Assembly (NCBI RefSeq): GCF_021233355.1
Contig: NZ_CP089507.1
Location: 3,101,001 to 3,165,000 of the forward strand
Source of the DNA: Luteimonas fraxinea
GTDB taxonomy: Bacteria; Pseudomonadota; Gammaproteobacteria; Xanthomonadales; Xanthomonadaceae
Length of the DNA stretch: 64,000 nt
Reading direction: 5' to 3'
In this document: piece by piece, positions 43,130-57,241 of the stretch
Position numbering within the stretch: position 1 is the first letter of the stretch
Layout of the letters: each line of letters opens with the position of its first letter
Notes under the pieces: model-generated
Told to the model about the DNA's origin: nothing
The model's input: only the letters and a program-made list of their open reading frames with translations
Database searches by the model: none
Program-made: the position numbers and the translations under genes

Positions 43130-44553
43130 GCGCCACACGCGCCAGCGATGCCGAACTGCTGCGCCCGTTCAAGCCGATGCTGTGGCTGGTCGCCGCGGCG
43201 GTGTTCATGCAGATGCTGGACACCACGATCGTCAACACCGCGCTGCCGTCGATGGCGGTCGATCTGGGCCAGTCGCCGTTGCGCATGCAGTCGGTCGTCG
43301 TGGCCTACGCGCTGACCGTGGCCATGCTGATTCCCGCGTCGGGCTGGCTCGCCGACCGCTTCGGCACGCGGCGTCTGTTCGTTGCGGCGATCGTGCTGTT
43401 CTCCGCCGGTTCGCTGGCCTGCGCGCTGTCGCAGAATCTCGATGCGCTGGTGGCCTCGCGCGTGCTGCAGGGCGTCGGCGGCGCGATGATGATGCCGGTC
43501 GGGCGACTGGCGGTGCTGCGCGCTGTACCGCGTACGGCGTTCCTGGCGGCGATGAGTTTCGTCACCGTGCCCGGCCTGATCGGCCCGCTGATCGGTCCCG
43601 CGCTCGGTGGCTGGCTGGCCGATGTCGCGTCCTGGCACTGGATCTTCCTGATCAATCTGCCGCTGGGCGTACTCGGCGCGATCGCGGCACTGAAGTGGAT
43701 GCCCGATCTGCGCGCACCGGTCTCGCGGTTCGATCTGCCCGGCTACGCGATGCTCGCGTTCGGCATGATCGCGATCTCGTTGTCGGTCGAGGCGTTGTCG
43801 GGCAACGCCGCGCGGCATGCGGCGCTGGTCGTGCTGCTGGTCACCGGCCTCGCCGCGCTGGTCGCGTACTGGCTGCACGCCGCACGTTCGGTCGCGCCGC
43901 TGTTTCCGCTGACGCTGTTTCGTACGCGCACCTTCAGTGTCGGCCTCCTCGGCAATCTGTTCGCGCGCCTCGGCAGCAGCGGCATGCCGTACATGATTCC
44001 GCTGCTGCTGCAGGTCGCGCTCGGCTATCCGCCGACCCATGCCGGGCTGATGATGATTCCGGTCGCGCTCGCCGGCATGTTCTCCAAACGCATCGTCGTG
44101 CCGCTGGTACAGCGCTTCGGCTATCGCAACGTGCTGGTGGTCAACACCGTGCTGACCGGTCTGACGATGGCGAGCTTCGCGCTGGTCGACGTGGGCCAGC
44201 CGACGTGGGTGCACATCGTGCAGTTCGCGATCTTCGGCGCGGTCAATTCGCTGCAGTTCACCGCGATGAACACCCTGGCGCTGCGTGGTCTCGGTGGCCT
44301 GGAAGCGAGCGCCGGCAACAGCCTGCTGTCGATGGTGATGATGCTGGCGATGAGCCTGGGTGTCGCGACCGCGGGCGGGCTGCTCGGCGCCTTCAGTGGC
44401 GAGCCGGTCGGCGATGCGCCGGTGCTTGCGGCGTTCCGTTGGACCTTCGTCTGCATCGGCGCGCTGACGCTGGCATCGGCGGCGATATTCGCGCAGCTGG
44501 GTCGCACCCATCGCATTCCGGGGCGCGTCGTCGAGACCAGCGATCAGGCCTGA
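43126..44553 (+). CDS. MFS transporter, DHA2 (14-helix drug:H+ antiporter) type
   Basis: The 475-aa inner-membrane protein has about 14 helices. Key motifs are the MFS motif A WLADRFGTRRLF, the DHA2 start LDTTIVNTALPSMAVDL and motif C GLIGPLIGPALGGWLAD. MdtD-like proteins of this group export organic compounds such as citrate or drugs; no substrate can be named. ATG overlaps the hutG stop, so the two are translationally coupled. Its 3' end overlaps the convergent methyltransferase gene by 10 bp. Confidence 0.9.
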   Translation: MSATRASDAELLRPFKPMLWLVAAAVFMQMLDTTIVNTALPSMAVDLGQSPLRMQSVVVAYALTVAMLIPASGWLADRFGTRRLFVAAIVLFSAGSLACALSQNLDALVASRVLQGVGGAMMMPVGRLAVLRAVPRTAFLAAMSFVTVPGLIGPLIGPALGGWLADVASWHWIFLINLPLGVLGAIAALKWMPDLRAPVSRFDLPGYAMLAFGMIAISLSVEALSGNAARHAALVVLLVTGLAALVAYWLHAARSVAPLFPLTLFRTRTFSVGLLGNLFARLGSSGMPYMIPLLLQVALGYPPTHAGLMMIPVALAGMFSKRIVVPLVQRFGYRNVLVVNTVLTGLTMASFALVDVGQPTWVHIVQFAIFGAVNSLQFTAMNTLALRGLGGLEASAGNSLLSMVMMLAMSLGVATAGGLLGAFSGEPVGDAPVLAAFRWTFVCIGALTLASAAIFAQLGRTHRIPGRVVETSDQA

Positions 44554-45191
44554 CGCGACGCCTGTTTGACCGCGCGCAGTTCCCACAGCAGATACGGCGC
44601 GCGCGGCGTGAACGCGCGACCGCGTATCCAGCGCAGCCAGCGGCGCAGCGCACGCGCGGCGAGTTTGCGCGGGCTGTGATTCTGCGGCGAGCCGGGCAGG
44701 GCGCTGTAGGCCGCGCCGCGTTCGGTGCGGATCACCCGCACGATCTCGAAATGCCCGTGGAAGCCGTACATGCGGCCGTCGGGCGCAGGCCCGCAGAAAT
44801 ACGCGTGGCTGGCGTCGGTGATGATGTTGACGTGGGTCGGGTCGACGAAGGCATCGGTATGCGGAAACGCAGGCGTCAGCGCGTACAGCCGGCCGTCGTG
44901 CGCGAGCACGCGCCAGATCTCGTTCATCAGCTCGATGAAGGGAAACCGCGTGCCGCCGTTCGCGTCGGGAAAGATCCGCGGCACGTGCTCGATGAAATCG
45001 TAGGCCGATACGGAACCGAAGCTGCCATCGGGATACGGAATCGGCGCGACGACGAGGTTTGCGGTGCGGTGCTCGTGGTCGACGTCGCCGTCGGGCGCGC
45101 GGATGTCGATGCCGCACAACCGGGCGCGGCCATACGGGTTTCGCGGGGCGTCGCCGCAGCCGAGATCGAGATAGCGGTCGGGGAATGGCAT
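44544..45191 (-). CDS. SAM-dependent methyltransferase (class I)
   Basis: The 215-aa protein (from ATG 45191) has the class I SAM site YLDLGCGDAP and GIDIRAPDGDV, then a Methyltransf_11-like segment VSAYDFIEHVPRIF and LMNEIWRVLAHDGRLYALTPAF. The C-terminus (about 170-215) is basic. The acceptor is unknown. An alternative start nine codons upstream is open. It runs convergent with the MFS gene and sits 74 bp after the AEC transporter on the same strand. Confidence 0.82.
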   Translation of the reverse strand: MPFPDRYLDLGCGDAPRNPYGRARLCGIDIRAPDGDVDHEHRTANLVVAPIPYPDGSFGSVSAYDFIEHVPRIFPDANGGTRFPFIELMNEIWRVLAHDGRLYALTPAFPHTDAFVDPTHVNIITDASHAYFCGPAPDGRMYGFHGHFEIVRVIRTERGAAYSALPGSPQNHSPRKLAARALRRWLRWIRGRAFTPRAPYLLWELRAVKQASRQA

Positions 45192-45265
45192 GGGGACAGT
45201 CTGCCGCCCGACGCGCATTCAGGCGTTATCGAAACGTTACACCCGCGTGTGCGATCCGCTTCCGA

Positions 45266-46183
45266 TCACGCCGGCCACCACACCAGCAACTGCAGCGCGA
45301 GCGGCACGGTGACGATCGCGAGCAGCGTCTGCAGCGTGATCAGCGACGCCATCAGCGGCGCGTCGCCGCCCATCTGCCGCGCCATGATGTAGGCGTTGGA
45401 TGCGGTCGGCAGCGCGGCGTAGAAGCAGGCAGCGCGGGTCACGTCTTCGTCGGCGCCGAGCACGCGGCAGGTCGCGACGGCGAGCAGCGGCAGGGCCAGC
45501 AGCTTCAATGTCGAGGTGATACCGAGCGACAGCGGGCGTGCCGCCGACCAGTTGAAGTCGAGTCCGCCGCCGACGCAGATCAGACCCAGCGCAAGCGACG
45601 CGCTGCCGACGATGTCGAGCCCGTTGGCGAGCGGCGCGGGCACCTGCAGGCCAAGGACATTCACCAGCGCGCCGGCGACCGTCCCGACGATGATCGGATT
45701 CTTCGCCAGCATCATGGCGATGCGCGCGGCGCTGACGCGCGTGCCGCCCCACCACGCCAGCGCGACGACCGCGACCACGTTGACCACTGGCAGGCAGATC
45801 GCCAATGCCAGCATCACCAGCGCAGCCGTGGCGTCCTCGAACAGCAGGGATGCGACCGCGAGGCCGAAGTAGGTGCTCGGACGCACGGCGCCCTGGATGA
45901 TCGACGAGCGGCTGGGGTCGGGCAGGCGCGGTGCGAAACGCAATGCGATCACCAGCAGCGCGACCATTGCCAGCGTCGGCAGTAGGGTCGCCGCCGTGAG
46001 ATCGCGCAGCGCGCCGCCGGTGAATTCCAGCCGCGCGGTGTTGATGAAGAGCAGCGCGGGAAACGCGACGTAGAACGAAAACCACTCGATCGCCGGAAAG
46101 AAACCCTCGGGCGTCCAGCGGCTGCGCCGCAGCCAGACGCCGAGCAGGACGATCAGCAGAACCGGGATGGTGTAGTCGAGCAT
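45266..46183 (-). CDS. AEC family transporter (auxin efflux carrier-like)
   Basis: The 305-aa protein has about ten membrane helices in two five-helix halves, with the family pattern YTIPVLLIVLLGVWLRR at the start, AKNPIIVGTVAGALVNVLG in the middle and YAALPTASNAYIMARQMGG near the end. Bacterial members often carry malonate or other organic acids. It lies 59 bp after parE on the same strand and may be read partly from the parE promoter. Confidence 0.88.
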   Translation of the reverse strand: MLDYTIPVLLIVLLGVWLRRSRWTPEGFFPAIEWFSFYVAFPALLFINTARLEFTGGALRDLTAATLLPTLAMVALLVIALRFAPRLPDPSRSSIIQGAVRPSTYFGLAVASLLFEDATAALVMLALAICLPVVNVVAVVALAWWGGTRVSAARIAMMLAKNPIIVGTVAGALVNVLGLQVPAPLANGLDIVGSASLALGLICVGGGLDFNWSAARPLSLGITSTLKLLALPLLAVATCRVLGADEDVTRAACFYAALPTASNAYIMARQMGGDAPLMASLITLQTLLAIVTVPLALQLLVWWPA

Positions 46184-46242
46184 CGGTCAGGTGTGGCGGT
46201 CGGACGTGGCGGGGGGATCCGTCGCCACGTCACGGCGCGCCA

Positions 46243-48132
46243 TCAGACTTCCAGTGTGGCCAGATCGCCCTTGGTTTCCAGCCAGGCCTTGCGGTCCGAC
46301 GCGCGCTTCTTCGCCAGCAGCATGTCGACCAGCGAATGCGTCTGCAGGCTGTCGTCGTCGGTCAGCTGCACAAGGCGACGCGTGTCGGGATGGATTGCCG
46401 ACTCACGCAGCTGCGAGGGATTCATCTCGCCCAGACCCTTGAAGCGGGTGACGTTGATCTGGCCCTTGAGCTTCTCGCGCGCGATCTTCTCCAGCAGTAG
46501 GCGCTTCTCTTCCTCGTCCAGCGCGTAGAACACCTGCTTGCCCACGTCGACGCGGAACAGCGGCGGCATCGCGACGAAGATGTTGCCGGCCGCGACCAGC
46601 GCCGGGAAATGGCGCAGGAACAGCGCGCACAGCAGCGTCGCGATGTGCAGGCCGTCGGAGTCGGCATCGGCCAGGATCACGACCTTGCCGTAGCGCAGGC
46701 CGGAGATGTCTTCCTTGCCCGGATCGCAGCCGATCGCGATCGCCAGGTTGTGCACTTCCTCCGATGCCAGCACCGAGGTGCTGGCGACTTCCCAGGTGTT
46801 GAGGATCTTGCCGCGCAGCGGGAGGATCGCCTGGAAATCCTTGTCGCGCGCCTGCTTGGCGCTGCCGCCGGCCGAATCACCCTCGACGAGGAACAGTTCG
46901 GTGCGCGAGAGATCCTGGCTGATGCAGTCGGCCAGCTTGCCCGGAAGTGCCGGACCCTGGGTGACCTTCTTGCGGACGATCTGCTTCTCGGTCTTGAGCC
47001 GCGCGCTGGCGCGGTCGATCGCGAGCTGGGCGATCTTCTCGCCCAGATCCGTGTGCTGGTTGAGCCACAGGCTGAAGGCATCGTGCGCGGCGCCTTCGAC
47101 GAAGCCCGCGGCCTGTCGCGACGACAGCCGCTCCTTGGTCTGGCCGGAGAACTGCGGGTCGGTCATCTTCATCGACAGCACGAAGGCGACGCGGTCCCAG
47201 ACATCTTCCGGCGCCAGCTTGACGCCGCGCGGCAACAGATTGCGGAAGTCGCAGAACTCGCGCAGCGCATCGGTGAAGCCGGTGCGCAGTCCGTTGACGT
47301 GAGTGCCGTGCTGCGCGGTCGGAATCAGGTTGACGTAACTCTCCTGCACCAGCTCGCCGTCGACCACCCACGCGACCGCCCAGTCGACGGTCTCGGTGTC
47401 CTTCTTCAGCGCGCCGACGAACAGCTCCGGCGGCAGCAGCTCGCGCTCGGCCAGTTCGCCCTTGAGGTAATCGCGCAGACCGTCCTCGAACAGCCACTGG
47501 TCGCGTTCGCCAGTGGCTTCGTCCAGCAGCGTCACGGTCAGGCCGGGGCACAGCACGGCCTTCGCGCGCAGCAGATGGCGCAGCGCACGCACGCTGAACT
47601 TCGGACTGTCGAAATACTTCGGGTCGGCCCAGAAGCGCACGCGGGTGCCGGTGTTCTTCTTGCCGACCGTGCCGACCACTTCCAGCGGCGACGCGCGGTA
47701 GCCATCACGGAAGGTGATGCGGTGCTCGCTGCCGTCACGCTTGATATGCACTTCCACCAGCGTCGACAGCGCATTGACCACGCTGACGCCGACGCCGTGC
47801 AGGCCGCCGCTGAAGGTGTAGTTCTTGTTGTTGAACTTTCCGCCGGCGTGCAGACGCGTGAGGATCAGTTCTACGCCCGGAATCTTTTCTTCCGGATGGA
47901 TGTCGACCGGCATGCCGCGGCCGTCGTCGGACACCTCGCAGCTGCCGTCCTTGAACAGTGTGACGGCGATCTCGCGGGCGTGCCCGGCGAGCGCTTCGTC
48001 GACGGCGTTGTCGATGACCTCCTGCGCCAGATGGTTCGGGCGCGTGGTGTCGGTGTACATGCCGGGGCGGCGCTTGACCGGATCCAGGCCGGAGAGGACT
48101 TCGATGTCGGCGGCGTTGTAACGGGTGTTCAT
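46243..48132 (-). CDS. parE: DNA topoisomerase IV subunit B
   Basis: ATPase subunit of topoisomerase IV, which unlinks daughter chromosomes. The 629-aa protein has the GHKL ATPase motifs EVIDNAVDEALAG, DDGRGMPVDIHP and GLHGVGVSVVNAL, and the TOPRIM metal site EGDSAGGSAKQARD plus LADADSDGLHI. Sequence and length match ParE rather than GyrB, which is longer because of an extra insert. parC is not in this window. Confidence 0.95.
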   Translation of the reverse strand: MNTRYNAADIEVLSGLDPVKRRPGMYTDTTRPNHLAQEVIDNAVDEALAGHAREIAVTLFKDGSCEVSDDGRGMPVDIHPEEKIPGVELILTRLHAGGKFNNKNYTFSGGLHGVGVSVVNALSTLVEVHIKRDGSEHRITFRDGYRASPLEVVGTVGKKNTGTRVRFWADPKYFDSPKFSVRALRHLLRAKAVLCPGLTVTLLDEATGERDQWLFEDGLRDYLKGELAERELLPPELFVGALKKDTETVDWAVAWVVDGELVQESYVNLIPTAQHGTHVNGLRTGFTDALREFCDFRNLLPRGVKLAPEDVWDRVAFVLSMKMTDPQFSGQTKERLSSRQAAGFVEGAAHDAFSLWLNQHTDLGEKIAQLAIDRASARLKTEKQIVRKKVTQGPALPGKLADCISQDLSRTELFLVEGDSAGGSAKQARDKDFQAILPLRGKILNTWEVASTSVLASEEVHNLAIAIGCDPGKEDISGLRYGKVVILADADSDGLHIATLLCALFLRHFPALVAAGNIFVAMPPLFRVDVGKQVFYALDEEEKRLLLEKIAREKLKGQINVTRFKGLGEMNPSQLRESAIHPDTRRLVQLTDDDSLQTHSLVDMLLAKKRASDRKAWLETKGDLATLEV

Positions 48133-48432
48133 TCGATGCTGCGCAGCGGGAATCGGCGCATGTTAAAGGAATTGCCGATCCGCCGATTTCCAGCCCCCGG
48201 CGTGCGCGAAATCGCGCAATCCGCTTCACCGCTGCATGTAAGCGGTTGCAGCGAAGTTAGGGCCTTGTGCACCGGGTGTAAGCGGGGCGTTGTTCAGTTG
48301 CGGGCCGGGTCGCGGTGGCTAGGTTCGAACCGTCGAGCAGATCCAGCCGACACCCTTCATCCGCCGCTCCGCCGCGGATGGTTTGCAAGACGCAACGCTG
48401 CTCCACTTTCGAATTCAAATCCGGAGAGTCCA
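48133..48432. other. Divergent promoter region between parE and the small secreted protein
   Basis: No gene seen. It holds two copies of TGTAAGCGG (about 48239 and 48277), the first inside a palindrome CGCTGCA...TGCAGCG. These may be regulator sites or part of a hairpin. No clear -35/-10 pair was found. Confidence 0.4.
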
Positions 48433-48732
48433 ATGAAGACCCGCAACGTGCTGTTCGCCGCTATCGTCGCCACTGCCTTCGCCGCCCCCGCGTTCGCCCA
48501 GGATGCCTCGGTCGAGCAGCAGGCCCGCGACGCCCAGATCGCCGCGCAGCAGGCCGAGCAGGCGGCCCAGACCGCCGAGGCTTCGGCGCAGGCTGCCGAA
48601 ACCGCCGCCACGGAAGCAGACTACGCGACCGACGCGGTGAACGAGGCCTACGACGCGCAGGCCGACGCCGCCGTCCAGACCGCCGAAGAGCCCGTGCCGC
48701 AGGTCGAGGAAGAAGAGGAAGATCCGGCCTGA
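48433..48732 (+). CDS. Small secreted Ala/Glu-rich coiled-coil protein
   Basis: Function unknown. The 99-aa product has a strong signal peptide (MKTRNVLFAAIVATAFAAPAFA, cleaved near AFA-QD), then an alanine-rich amphipathic helix of about 50 residues (repeated QQAEQAAQTAEASAQAAET pattern) and a very acidic tail (VEEEEEDPA). The mature protein of about 77 residues is likely a helical periplasmic or outer-membrane-associated peptide, somewhat like Lpp-type helices but without a lipobox. GGAGAG stands before the ATG. A hairpin terminator follows. Confidence 0.7.
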   Translation: MKTRNVLFAAIVATAFAAPAFAQDASVEQQARDAQIAAQQAEQAAQTAEASAQAAETAATEADYATDAVNEAYDAQADAAVQTAEEPVPQVEEEEEDPA

Positions 48733-48756
48733 TCCACGCGCCAGGTTTTATCCACG

Positions 48757-48782
48757 GAACGCCCCGGTCAGCCGGGGCGTTC
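48757..48782 (+). terminator. Hairpin terminator after the small secreted protein gene
   Basis: GAACGCCCCGG (48757-48767) pairs exactly with CCGGGGCGTTC (48772-48782), loop TCAG, followed by only a weak T stretch. Confidence 0.65.
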
Positions 48783-48853
48783 TGCTGTGCGGGCATGCGT
48801 CGATGTACCGATCTGTTGCGCGGGACCGGGCGCCGTTCCGCCACAGCCTGTAG

Positions 48854-53218
<4,365 letters not shown>

Positions 53219-53237
53219 TTCCACAGGACACAATTCG

Positions 53238-53594
53238 ATGCGCGCGTTGCTCGTCGTGCTGCTGGTGCTCGCCACGCTGCTGGCCTGGTTGCAGTACCGG
53301 CTGTGGTTCGGCGTGGGCGGGACCGAGCAGGTCGAAGAACTGCGTGGTCGTGTCGAGACACAGGCGCGCCAGAACGAAGGCCTGGAACAACGCAACGCCG
53401 CACTCGCGGCCGAAGTCGCCGACCTCAAATCCGGTGAGGCGGCGATCGAGGAGCGCGCGCGTGGCGAGCTCGGCATGATCAAGCCGGGCGAAACCTTTTA
53501 CCGCGTCGTCGACGATGCACGCATCGCGCCGCTGCCGGCCGAGCACGCGCTCGATCCGGACGCGCAGCGCCGCGCGCAGGACCAGACGCCGTGA
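53238..53594 (+). CDS. ftsB: Cell division protein FtsB
   Basis: Small divisome protein that joins FtsL and FtsQ. The 118-aa sequence has one membrane helix (about 3-20), a leucine-zipper-like coiled coil (about 28-70, [19 protein letters not shown] onward) and the conserved end [18 protein letters not shown]. It lies 19 bp after eno and its stop overlaps the GTG start of ispD, the normal neighbours. Confidence 0.95.
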   Translation: MRALLVVLLVLATLLAWLQYRLWFGVGGTEQVEELRGRVETQARQNEGLEQRNAALAAEVADLKSGEAAIEERARGELGMIKPGETFYRVVDDARIAPLPAEHALDPDAQRRAQDQTP

Positions 53595-54304
53595 GCACCC
53601 CGGATCGGGTCCGGGGCGGGCTCTGGGTGATCGTGCCGGCCGCCGGTCGCGGCAGCCGGTTCGGTGGCGCTGTCCCGAAACAGTTTCTTGAGGTCGGCGG
53701 GCGAAGCGTTCTGGCGCACACGCTCGACGCGCTCGCCAGTCATTCCGGCATCGGCGGCATCGTGCTGGTGCTCGGTGCCGACGACGTGCCGGTGCTGCCC
53801 GAAGCCGCGCTGCACGGCAAGCCGCTGGTCCGCGCACCGGGCGGCGACACACGTGCGGCATCGGTGCTTGCCGGTCTGCACGCATTGCCCGAATCGGTCC
53901 GCCCCGACGACTTCGTGCTGGTGCACGACGCCGCGCGTCCGAACCTGCACGCCGACGATCTCGATGCGCTGCTCGAACGCGGGCGCATGGATCCGGTCGG
54001 CGCGATCCTTGCCGCACCCGTGCGCGACACCCTCAAGCGGGCAGGTGACGACGGCGGCATCGACGGTACCGAACCCCGCGAACGCCTGTGGCGCGCGCTG
54101 ACCCCGCAGCTGTTCCGCCGCCTGCAACTGGGCCGCGCACTGGAAGCCGCCGACGCTGAAGGCATCGCCGTCACCGACGAAGCCATGGCCATGGAACGTC
54201 AGGGTGCGCGCCCGCTGCTGGTCGAAGGCCGCGGGGACAACTTCAAGATCACCACGCCCGCCGATTTCGCGCGGTTCGAGTTCGAGCTGTCGCGCAGATC
54301 GTGA
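53591..54304 (+). CDS. ispD: 2-C-methyl-D-erythritol 4-phosphate cytidylyltransferase
   Basis: Third enzyme of the MEP isoprenoid path; couples MEP to CTP. The 237-aa protein shows the nucleotidyltransferase motif [17 protein letters not shown] (about 14-30) and VHDAARPNL (about 113). The start is GTG, overlapping the ftsB stop as GTGA. ispF follows after a 171-bp gap that shows nothing recognisable. Confidence 0.95.
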   Translation: MSTPDRVRGGLWVIVPAAGRGSRFGGAVPKQFLEVGGRSVLAHTLDALASHSGIGGIVLVLGADDVPVLPEAALHGKPLVRAPGGDTRAASVLAGLHALPESVRPDDFVLVHDAARPNLHADDLDALLERGRMDPVGAILAAPVRDTLKRAGDDGGIDGTEPRERLWRALTPQLFRRLQLGRALEAADAEGIAVTDEAMAMERQGARPLLVEGRGDNFKITTPADFARFEFELSRRS

Positions 54305-54475
54305 CGCTCGTCGAACCTGTCGCCTTGCCCTTCGGGTGAGGCTTGGATCCGGACAGGCGGCTCGGTAGCCGCCGCGATCCAGCATCGCGCATGCGTTTTC
54401 GCTTCCCGCTTCAGACCTTGCCCGAGCGCCGATCCATGGCAAGCTGCCGTCCCGTTTTCCTGCAGGGTCCGCCCC

Positions 54476-54973
54476 ATGACCGCCACGCCTGATTTCCGCA
54501 TCGGCCAGGGCTTCGACGTCCACGCCTTCGGCGACGGCGACCACGTCATGGTCGGCGGCGTCCGCATCCCGTTCGAGCGCGGCGTACTCGCGCACAGCGA
54601 TGGCGATGTCGCGCTGCATGCGCTGTGCGATGCGATGCTCGGCGCGCTCGCGCTTGGTGACATCGGCGTGCATTTCCCGCCGTCCGACGATCGCTGGAAG
54701 GGCGCCGACAGTCGCGCGCTGCTGCGCCATTGCAATGCCTTGCTGGCGGAGCGCGGCTGGCGTGTCGGCAACGCCGACGTCACCGTGATCTGCGAGCGGC
54801 CGAAGATCGGCCCGCATGCGGCGGCGATGCGCACCGCGATTGCCGACGACCTCGGTATCGCGCTCGACTGCATGTCGGTCAAGGCGACGACCAGCGAACA
54901 GCTCGGCTTCACCGGCCGCGGCGAAGGCATTGCCGCGCAGGCGGTGTGCCTGCTGGTGCGCGATGGCGGCTGA
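54476..54973 (+). CDS. ispF: 2-C-methyl-D-erythritol 2,4-cyclodiphosphate synthase
   Basis: Fifth enzyme of the MEP path; trimeric, with a zinc site between subunits. The 165-aa protein has the signature GQGFDVHAF and [18 protein letters not shown], and [19 protein letters not shown] near the end. Standard length. It overlaps the truD start by 11 bp. Confidence 0.97.
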   Translation: MTATPDFRIGQGFDVHAFGDGDHVMVGGVRIPFERGVLAHSDGDVALHALCDAMLGALALGDIGVHFPPSDDRWKGADSRALLRHCNALLAERGWRVGNADVTVICERPKIGPHAAAMRTAIADDLGIALDCMSVKATTSEQLGFTGRGEGIAAQAVCLLVRDGG

Positions 54974-56081
54974 GCCCGGCGGGAGCGCCGACATCGCGGC
55001 CGGCACGCCGACCGCGCATGGCGCGCCGGTGCTGTCGGCGACGATCCGCCAGCATCCGTCGGATTTCCGCGTCGACGAGATCGACGGCTTCGAGGCCAGC
55101 GGCGCGGGCGAACACCTGCTGCTGACGATCGAGAAGACCGGCATGAACACCGCGTTCGTCGCGCGCCTGCTCGCGCAGTGGGCGGACGTCGACGGTCGCG
55201 CGGTCGGCTACGCGGGGCTAAAGGATCGCCACGCACTGACGACGCAGCGTTTCACCGTGCAGCTGCCGGGCCGCGACGCGCCCGACATCGCCGCGCTCGA
55301 AGCCATGGCCACCGGTCATGGCCAGTCGCTGCGCGTGCTGGCGCAGGCGCGCCATGCGCGCAAGCTGCCGCGCGGTGCGCTGGCGGGCAACCGTTTCATG
55401 CTGACGCTGCGCGATGTCGCCGGTGATGTCGCGGCGATCGAGGCGCGCCTGCAGACGATCGCCACGCGCGGCGTGCCGAACTACTTCGGCGAACAACGCT
55501 TCGGCCACGACGGCGGCAACATCGACAAGGCGCTGCGCATGTTCGCCGCGCCGCGCCGGCGCATGGACCGCGACCAGCGCGCGATGCTGCTGTCGGCGGC
55601 ACGCTCGGCGCTGTTCAACCGCGTGCTCGCGGCGCGCGTCGATGCCGGCGACTGGGACACCGGTCTCGATGGCGAGGTGTGGATGCTCGACGGCAGCCGC
55701 AGCGTGTTCGGGCCCGAGCCAGCCAGCGCCGAGCTCGACGCACGCGTCGCCGCGCAGGACATCCATCCCACCGCACCGCTGTGGGGCCGCGGCGCGCTGC
55801 GCAGCACCGGCGAAGCACGCGCACGCGAAGCCGCGGCGCTCGACGATCCGCAGGCGCTCGCGCTGCGCGAAGGTCTGGAAACCGCAGGCCTGTCGCAGGA
55901 ACGTCGCGCGACGCGCCTGCAACCGGGCGAGCTGCAGTGGACCTGGCAGACAAGGGACCAGCTGCAGGTGTCGTTCGTGTTGCCGGCCGGCTGCTACGCG
56001 ACCTCGGTGCTCGCCGAACTCGGCACCATCGGCAATGTCGCCGCCCGTCGGCCCGCACCGGACGCGCCGACCGGCGGTTGA
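54963..56081 (+). CDS. truD: tRNA pseudouridine(13) synthase TruD
   Basis: Makes pseudouridine at position 13 of tRNA-Glu and others. The 372-aa protein contains [14 protein letters not shown], the catalytic aspartate in [14 protein letters not shown] (about residue 86), [29 protein letters not shown] (inserted TRUD domain region) and the C-terminal [11 protein letters not shown]. The ATG at 54963 overlaps ispF; the first 20 residues are not conserved. The gene order after truD departs from what I know of Xanthomonas, where surE and pcm follow. Confidence 0.93.
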   Translation: MAAEPGGSADIAAGTPTAHGAPVLSATIRQHPSDFRVDEIDGFEASGAGEHLLLTIEKTGMNTAFVARLLAQWADVDGRAVGYAGLKDRHALTTQRFTVQLPGRDAPDIAALEAMATGHGQSLRVLAQARHARKLPRGALAGNRFMLTLRDVAGDVAAIEARLQTIATRGVPNYFGEQRFGHDGGNIDKALRMFAAPRRRMDRDQRAMLLSAARSALFNRVLAARVDAGDWDTGLDGEVWMLDGSRSVFGPEPASAELDARVAAQDIHPTAPLWGRGALRSTGEARAREAAALDDPQALALREGLETAGLSQERRATRLQPGELQWTWQTRDQLQVSFVLPAGCYATSVLAELGTIGNVAARRPAPDAPTGG

Positions 56082-56169
56082 TCGGCGTACGCGACGTGGG
56101 TGTATAGCGCAGGGGCAGGTGCGTAACGGCGGCGCGCCTGCGCCGAGCCAGTCGCCGCGGAGTCCGACC

Positions 56170-56400
56170 ATGCCGTCCTTCCTCCGAACCACTATCGTCC
56201 TGTCGGCTTGTGCGCTGGCGGCCTGCGCCAGCAACTCGCCACGTCTGACGGATGCGCCGCCCGCCGACCTCCGGATGCAGTCAGCGGATCCTTTGCGGAT
56301 CACGACCGACGACGACTATGTCGCGCGGGTCAACCGCGAGGCGCAGCGCCGCGGTCTGCATGTGCAATGGATCAATCCGCCGGTGCGGCGGACCAATTGA
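56170..56400 (+). CDS. Small lipoprotein of unknown function
   Basis: The 76-aa product begins with a lipoprotein signal (LRTTIVLSACALAAC, Cys19), leaving a mature peptide of 58 residues with polar, charged character (TTDDDYVARVNREAQRRGLHVQWINPPVR). The end HVQWINPPVRR recalls small conserved proteobacterial lipoproteins found at various sites. GGAG precedes the ATG; GTATAG just upstream may be part of a promoter. It stands where surE would be expected in relatives. Confidence 0.72.
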   Translation: MPSFLRTTIVLSACALAACASNSPRLTDAPPADLRMQSADPLRITTDDDYVARVNREAQRRGLHVQWINPPVRRTN

Positions 56401-56406
56401 TCGCGT

Positions 56407-57072
56407 TCAACCGGCGACGCGCAGCGCGGGATCGCTGATTTCCAAGCCGCGCAGGATCACGCCCGCGTGCGTGCGATTACGCGCGCCGAGCTTCTCGAAG
56501 ATCGCCGACATGTGCGCCTTGATCGTGCGTTCCTGCACGTCGAGGCGATCGGCGATCTGCTTGTTGAGCAGGCCTTCGGCGACCAGGCGCAGCACCCGGA
56601 ACTGCTGCGGCGTCAGGCTCGCGAGGCGCGCGGCGAGATCCATGTCGGCCGGCGCCGACTGCGCGCGGGCGACTGCGCCGCGCAACGCAGGCGGCAACCA
56701 CTGCTCGCAATCGAGCACCGCGCGGATCGCTTCGCGCAGTTCGTCGAGGCCGGCGCTTTTGGGGATGTAGCCGGCGACGCCGTGATCGAGCGCGCGGCGC
56801 ACGACCAGCGGATCCTCGTTCGCCGACACCAGCACCACCGCCACTGCCGGGAACTGCGCGCGGATCGCGGCCAGTCCGGCCAGCCCATGGTTGCCGGGCA
56901 TGTGCAGGTCCAGCAGTACGAGGTCGATGTCGTCCTCGTTCTCCAGCGCTTCGAGCACGCCGTCGAGCGTTTCGGCCTCGCGCGTGGTGACGTCGGGCGC
57001 CGCGTCGGCTGCCGCACCGCGCAGGGCGGCGCGGAACAGCGGGTGGTCGTCGGCGATCAGCAGCTTGGGCAT
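56407..57072 (-). CDS. NarL/FixJ-type response regulator
   Basis: The 221-aa protein has an N-terminal receiver domain (about 1-120) with the acidic pocket ADDHPLF, the phosphoacceptor in LVLLDLHMPG (about residue 54) and the lysine in GYIPKSAG, and a C-terminal LuxR-type helix-turn-helix (about 150-210, LTPQQFRVLRLVAEGLLNKQIADRL). The ATG at 57072 is chosen because the receiver starts there. No histidine kinase gene is adjacent, so it is an orphan here. It is divergent from the 3-hydroxybutyrate oligomer hydrolase gene, which it may control (inference). Confidence 0.92.
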   Translation of the reverse strand: MPKLLIADDHPLFRAALRGAAADAAPDVTTREAETLDGVLEALENEDDIDLVLLDLHMPGNHGLAGLAAIRAQFPAVAVVLVSANEDPLVVRRALDHGVAGYIPKSAGLDELREAIRAVLDCEQWLPPALRGAVARAQSAPADMDLAARLASLTPQQFRVLRLVAEGLLNKQIADRLDVQERTIKAHMSAIFEKLGARNRTHAGVILRGLEISDPALRVAG

Positions 57073-57241
57073 TCGGGGGCCGGAATGAGAATTCGGAATC
57101 GGAGATTCGGCGCGGTGGCAGTGGACGCTGGCTTCGACTCCCGCGTCCGGATCCGATCGCCACACTAGCAAGCCCGGGCGGGGCGCGCGGCTGGTACCAA
57201 AGTACGATGGCCGCCGGCGAACGCGCTGCTACGGTGCCTGC

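Noticed and set aside
48321..48332. GGTTCGAACC, resembling a tRNA T-loop
   Set aside because: No acceptor stem, D-arm or anticodon arm can be drawn around it; it is only a short palindrome.
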